A stretch of DNA of 6,288 nt from the NCBI GenBank assembly GCA_015257705.1, contig JABZJR010000040.1, positions 1-6,288 on the forward strand, written 5' to 3'. Below, piece by piece: positions 4,887-6,288 of the stretch. The position numbers were made by a program, and so were the translations under genes. Source of the stretch: Nanosynbacter sp. (GTDB taxonomy: Bacteria; Patescibacteriota; Saccharimonadia; Saccharimonadales; Saccharimonadaceae). The notes beneath the pieces are model-generated. The model was not told the DNA's origin and did not search any database. It saw only the letters and a program-made list of their open reading frames with translations. Within the stretch, counting starts at the first letter, position 1. Every line of letters starts with the position of its first letter.

Positions 4887-6288
4887 ATGAATTGGAGAAT
4901 AATTTTTCGCTCGCTGAAAAATAAAGATATGCAAAAACGACTATTTATTGTCGTGGGAATAATTGTTGTTTATCGATTATTAGCGCACATTCCAGTGCCG
5001 TTGGCGGAACCAACGCAACTACGTAACGCGATTTCGTCGGTACTTGGGCAATCTGACCTCGGTGGAATTTTGAACTTGCTATCTGGTGGCGCGTTGTCGA
5101 GCTTCTCTCTGGTGCTGGTTGGACTCAGCCCATTCATTACCGCCAGTATTATCATTCAGCTTCTGACCAAAGCTATTCCAAGGCTTGAGGAGCTACACAA
5201 AGACGGCGAATCTGGACGTCGAAAAATTCAGCAATGGACGCGTGTTATTACCGTGCCGCTTGCTATTGTCCAGTCAATCGCTTTCATCTTCATCTTAAGG
5301 CAAACAGTTCTTCAAGGCGGCAGCACGACATTAGCCGACCCTACGATGATGGAATGGATCGTTTCAATCACTTCAATGACGGCAGGCTCTGTTCTTCTGA
5401 TGTGGCTCGGTGAGTTGATCACTGAGCAGGGAATCGGCAACGGTATTTCTATCGTGATCTTCGCTGGTATCATCAGCCAATTGCCACAAATGCTCGCGTC
5501 ATTAATCTCATCATTGTTCAACACCTCATCTGGCAGCTTAAACGTCTTCAACTGGTTCACTCTCCCCGTAAACCCAGTTATGTTCTGGACGATATTAATC
5601 ATGTCAATCGCCGGACTTATCGTCCTTTATTTCCTAGTTAAAATCAACGAAGCTCAGCGAGTTATCACGATTAACTACGCAAAGCGCGTTCACGGAAATA
5701 GTAATTACGGCGATGTAAAGAGTATTTTGCCGGTTAAGCTGATTGCTGCGGGAGTTATTCCGGTCATCTTCGCGGTTGCATTCCTAAGCTTGCCGCAATT
5801 CGTTGGTCAAGTTATGAAAGCGTCTGGTAACGCCAACCTTCTGCCGACCGCCAACAAATTGATCACCTGGTTCCAGGCTCCAAACGCGGGCTCATTCACA
5901 GGAAGCACGGCTGAAGCGTTTATTTACCCAACCCTATACTTTATCTTGGTTATCGCCTTTACGTATTTCTACACTGGAATCGTCTTTAACGCTAACGAAA
6001 TTGCCGAAAATTTGCAGAAGCAAGGCGGATTTATTGAAGGCGTGCGTCCAGGCGCTCAGACTGAAAAATACCTTACGAGAACTGTCAATCGCTTGATTTT
6101 GTTCGGCTCAATTGTCCTAGGAGTCGTGGCTATTTTACCATTCGTTGCGGAATATCTCACGTACAATTTGACAGGCTTGCAAGGTTTGCGTTTGTCAATC
6201 GGCGGTACGGGAATCTTGATTATCGTATCAGTTGCCCTTGAAACTCTGCGACAAGTCAACTCTCGTGCGCTGATGGTTACATATGACG
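4887..6288 (+). CDS. secY: Protein translocase channel subunit SecY (3' end outside window)
   Basis: SecY is the membrane channel of the general secretion pathway and works with SecE, SecG and SecA. The frame is open from the ATG to the right edge: 467 codons, no stop reached. Seen in order: RLLAHIPVP (30-38); the plug and TM2 region GGILNLLSGGALSSF then SPFITASIIIQLLT (59-94); the loop DGESGRRKIQQWTR (106-119); WLGELITEQGIGNGISIVIF (173-192); the cytoplasmic loop with INYAKR (262-267); GVIPVIF (289-295); and FTYFYTGIVFN.NEIAENLQK (358-378) leading to GVRPGAQTEKY. The last visible part, ALETLRQVNSRALMV, is close to where SecY normally ends, so only a few residues are probably missing. It is longer than E. 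coli SecY (443), mainly through a bigger external loop at about 200-230. Its own promoter and Shine-Dalgarno sequence (GAGGGG, 4874-4879) separate it from the ribosomal genes. Confidence 0.98.
   Translation, partial: MNWRIIFRSLKNKDMQKRLFIVVGIIVVYRLLAHIPVPLAEPTQLRNAISSVLGQSDLGGILNLLSGGALSSFSLVLVGLSPFITASIIIQLLTKAIPRLEELHKDGESGRRKIQQWTRVITVPLAIVQSIAFIFILRQTVLQGGSTTLADPTMMEWIVSITSMTAGSVLLMWLGELITEQGIGNGISIVIFAGIISQLPQMLASLISSLFNTSSGSLNVFNWFTLPVNPVMFWTILIMSIAGLIVLYFLVKINEAQRVITINYAKRVHGNSNYGDVKSILPVKLIAAGVIPVIFAVAFLSLPQFVGQVMKASGNANLLPTANKLITWFQAPNAGSFTGSTAEAFIYPTLYFILVIAFTYFYTGIVFNANEIAENLQKQGGFIEGVRPGAQTEKYLTRTVNRLILFGSIVLGVVAILPFVAEYLTYNLTGLQGLRLSIGGTGILIIVSVALETLRQVNSRALMVTYD

Noticed and set aside
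4970..6259. Minus-strand open frames opposite secY.
   Set aside because: The plus-strand SecY frame is unbroken through this whole stretch with all family motifs, so the opposite frames are shadows.
1..6288. Alternative genetic code with UGA as glycine (code 25), known in some Patescibacteria.
   Set aside because: No in-frame TGA appears in any recognised gene, including the conserved Gly positions of L6, S5, L15 and SecY, which use GGN codons.

Overview
The window carries a rearranged segment of the bacterial spc ribosomal-protein operon. The visible order is rplF (L6), rplR (L18), rpsE (S5), rplO (L15), a terminator, an inserted opposite-strand gene, then secY. No rpmD (L30) lies between rpsE and rplO, where it normally sits. 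L30 loss at this locus is a known trait of the Candidate Phyla Radiation (Patescibacteria). Together with the character of the proteins this points to a Patescibacterium, most likely a Saccharibacteria (TM7) relative. That placement is inference; no rRNA is present. Genes read cleanly with UGA not used as glycine, which argues against the code-25 lineages (Absconditabacteria, Gracilibacteria).

Region 1 (1-1936) is not ribosomal. It holds the 3' end of an unrecognised plus-strand gene, possibly Nudix-like. Convergent with it, and overlapping it by 38 bp, is a HAM1/RdgB-family nucleotide pyrophosphatase. Divergent from that across a 78-bp spacer is a 314-residue protein that I read as a compact, very divergent M16 (insulinase/pitrilysin-like) zinc peptidase. 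The two divergent genes have -10 hexamers very close to their start codons and no Shine-Dalgarno sequence, so their mRNAs are probably leaderless or nearly so.

Region 2 (1937-4021) is a tight four-gene ribosomal-protein operon with its own promoter upstream of rplF. Gene junctions are 2 nt, 1 nt and a 1-nt overlap, each start has a recognisable Shine-Dalgarno sequence, and a strong intrinsic terminator follows rplO.

Region 3 (4022-6288) holds a minus-strand membrane-anchored protein with a proline-rich N-terminus, one transmembrane helix and an OmpA-like C-terminal domain. Divergent from it is secY, nearly complete but running off the right edge, with its own promoter and ribosome-binding site. 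secY is therefore transcriptionally separated from the ribosomal genes it normally follows. No gene-free stretch exceeds 300 bases; the longest (4751-4886) is the divergent promoter region between the OmpA-like gene and secY.

The most interesting items are the miniature M16-like protein, the pyrophosphatase with an altered base-recognition end, and the OmpA-like domain in which the usual peptidoglycan-binding Asp is Tyr. I saw no mobile element, CRISPR array, tRNA or rRNA.
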